Below are positions 63,407 to 64,000 of a stretch of 64,000 nt of DNA, in pieces. Position 1 is the stretch's first letter, and each line of letters begins with the position of its first letter. A program made the position numbers and the translations under genes. This DNA comes from Verrucomicrobiota bacterium (GTDB lineage: Bacteria > Verrucomicrobiota > Verrucomicrobiia > Limisphaerales > UBA1319). The DNA lies in contig JAKLHY010000005.1 of assembly GCA_022709905.1 (NCBI GenBank), positions 162,101 through 226,100 on the forward strand. The letters are read 5' to 3'. Under the pieces are notes generated by a model. The model was not told the origin of the DNA. It saw nothing but the letters and a program-made list of their open reading frames with translations, and ran no database searches.

Positions 63407-64000
63407 CTAGGACAACTTGCCGCCATAAAACCGCTGGGTCGTGTTCGTGGCGGGCGTCTCGCTGAAACGCGCCATCCCGTTGGTGATCGCCACGTTGGTC
63501 AAGACGTTCCAGGTTTCGAGGTTGGTCGAGGCCTGGATCGCGTAGGTTTGCCCGGTTACCCCGGTAATCGACCCTTCGACCTGACCCGCGGGCGACACAC
63601 TCGCCTCAAGTTTTCCAATCACCCCGGAACTGAACGTTAGGCTCCCTCCTACGCCAACAAATATCCCATTGCCGAAACCGATTCCGCTCATGCCCGGATC
63701 GGGCTGCTCAGCCCATTTTCGCCCGTCAGAGGATCGGTAGGAAACGCGTTTCGAGTACGATTGATCAATAATTTCCCCCACTGCCAAAAACTGGCCGCCA
63801 CCACAAGCAATTGAACTAAAAGCGGATCCAGGATAGGCCGGGACTTCGGCGGTCTTTTCCCATTCCAAGCCATCCTTAGAGGTCCAAATCTCGCCAAAAC
63901 TTGAAGGTGGTCTAACCACGTAGCGTCCCCCGACGACGACGAACACGCCGTTGCCATACGCCACGTGAGGGAGGTATTGAGACGCGGGGCCCTGGCTCCG
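63407..64000 (-). CDS. secreted beta-propeller-like protein with C-terminal 'FYR' module, 5'-truncated
   Basis: 197 residues are visible; the frame is open to the right edge, so the N-terminus is outside the window and the GTG at 63964 is only an internal codon. The repeats A-Y-G-N-G-V-F-V-V-V-G-G, I-A-C-G-G-G-Q-F-L-A-V-G and G-F-G-N-G-I-F-V-G-V-G-G, with I-W-T-S-K-D-G and Y-R-S-S-D-G between them, are a propeller of the sialidase/YCF48-like kind. The terminal module is textbook: A-I-Q-A-S-T-N-L-E-T-W and then R-F-Y-G-G-K-L-S. A carbohydrate-binding-like gene follows 17 nt downstream. Function unknown; likely exported. Confidence 0.68.
   Translation of the reverse strand, partial: RSQGPASQYLPHVAYGNGVFVVVGGRYVVRPPSSFGEIWTSKDGLEWEKTAEVPAYPGSAFSSIACGGGQFLAVGEIIDQSYSKRVSYRSSDGRKWAEQPDPGMSGIGFGNGIFVGVGGSLTFSSGVIGKLEASVSPAGQVEGSITGVTGQTYAIQASTNLETWNVLTNVAITNGMARFSETPATNTTQRFYGGKLS

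Noticed and set aside
1..64000. CRISPR array, prophage or phage-defence island
   Set aside because: I saw no regularly spaced direct repeats, no integrase, transposase or phage structural genes; the SNF2 helicase alone is not evidence of defence.

Overview
The window reads as a chromosomal segment of a Verrucomicrobiota bacterium, most likely from the Pedosphaera/Limisphaera side of the phylum. This placement is inferred from gene content, not from a marker-gene tree. It rests on prepilin-like proteins with an H-X9-DG tail, many Tat-exported oxidoreductases and ThuA-like proteins, sulfatases, CotH/lamin-tail proteins, ASPIC/UnbV lipoproteins, and large secreted Ig/PA14 proteins ending in a 'S-T-N-L-x-x-W ... 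R-F-Y-R' tail. Both strands are used freely, operons are short, and many starts lack a strong Shine-Dalgarno.

Layout. 1-3915: end of a Bat (aerotolerance-like) operon: a VWA protein fused to a TPR region, BatD-like, BatE-like. 3912-4190: a compact nested inverted-repeat element. 4357-9541: housekeeping block with asnS and divergent bioD and alaS. 9747-14561: two secreted proteins, one an M6-type metallopeptidase with three tandem beta modules. 14619-19133 (minus): ThuA-like protein, tetraheme cytochrome, Tat aldo/keto-reductase-family protein, TIM-barrel protein and a prepilin-like protein. 19228-24195: bioA, a PilT-like ATPase and the primary sigma factor rpoD. 24241-33277: sugar MFS porter, Gfo/Idh/MocA protein, SNF2 helicase, hopanoid radical SAM protein HpnH with a tiny lipoprotein, and panC. 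33440-40883 (plus): secreted protein, a sulfatase-like protein that has lost its active site, an intact sulfatase, L-arabinose isomerase and a ThuA-like protein. 40909-52991: a TPR/ASPIC-UnbV lipoprotein, a CotH/lamin-tail protein and a 1466-residue secreted protein. 53102-57375 (minus): 2-oxoacid:ferredoxin oxidoreductase KorAB and a receiver-histidine kinase hybrid. 57569-59886: an exported dipeptide epimerase and an NlpC/P60 peptidase, apparently a murein-peptide salvage pair. 60250-60321: tRNA-Thr. 60504-64000: three secreted proteins, the last cut by the window edge.

How it fits together. The accessory genes point to a saprophyte that degrades and oxidises sulfated, arabinose-containing polysaccharides and other polymers using exported enzymes and large cell-surface proteins. 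Vitamin synthesis (biotin, pantothenate), translation and transcription genes are interspersed.

The most notable observations are: (i) a C-terminal module shared by seven secreted proteins in the window, which could be a sorting or surface-anchoring signal; (ii) a roughly 280-bp element made almost entirely of nested inverted repeats; and (iii) apparent pseudoenzymes: the sulfatase at 35340, the aldo/keto reductase at 16126 and, less certainly, the histidine kinase at 55969.
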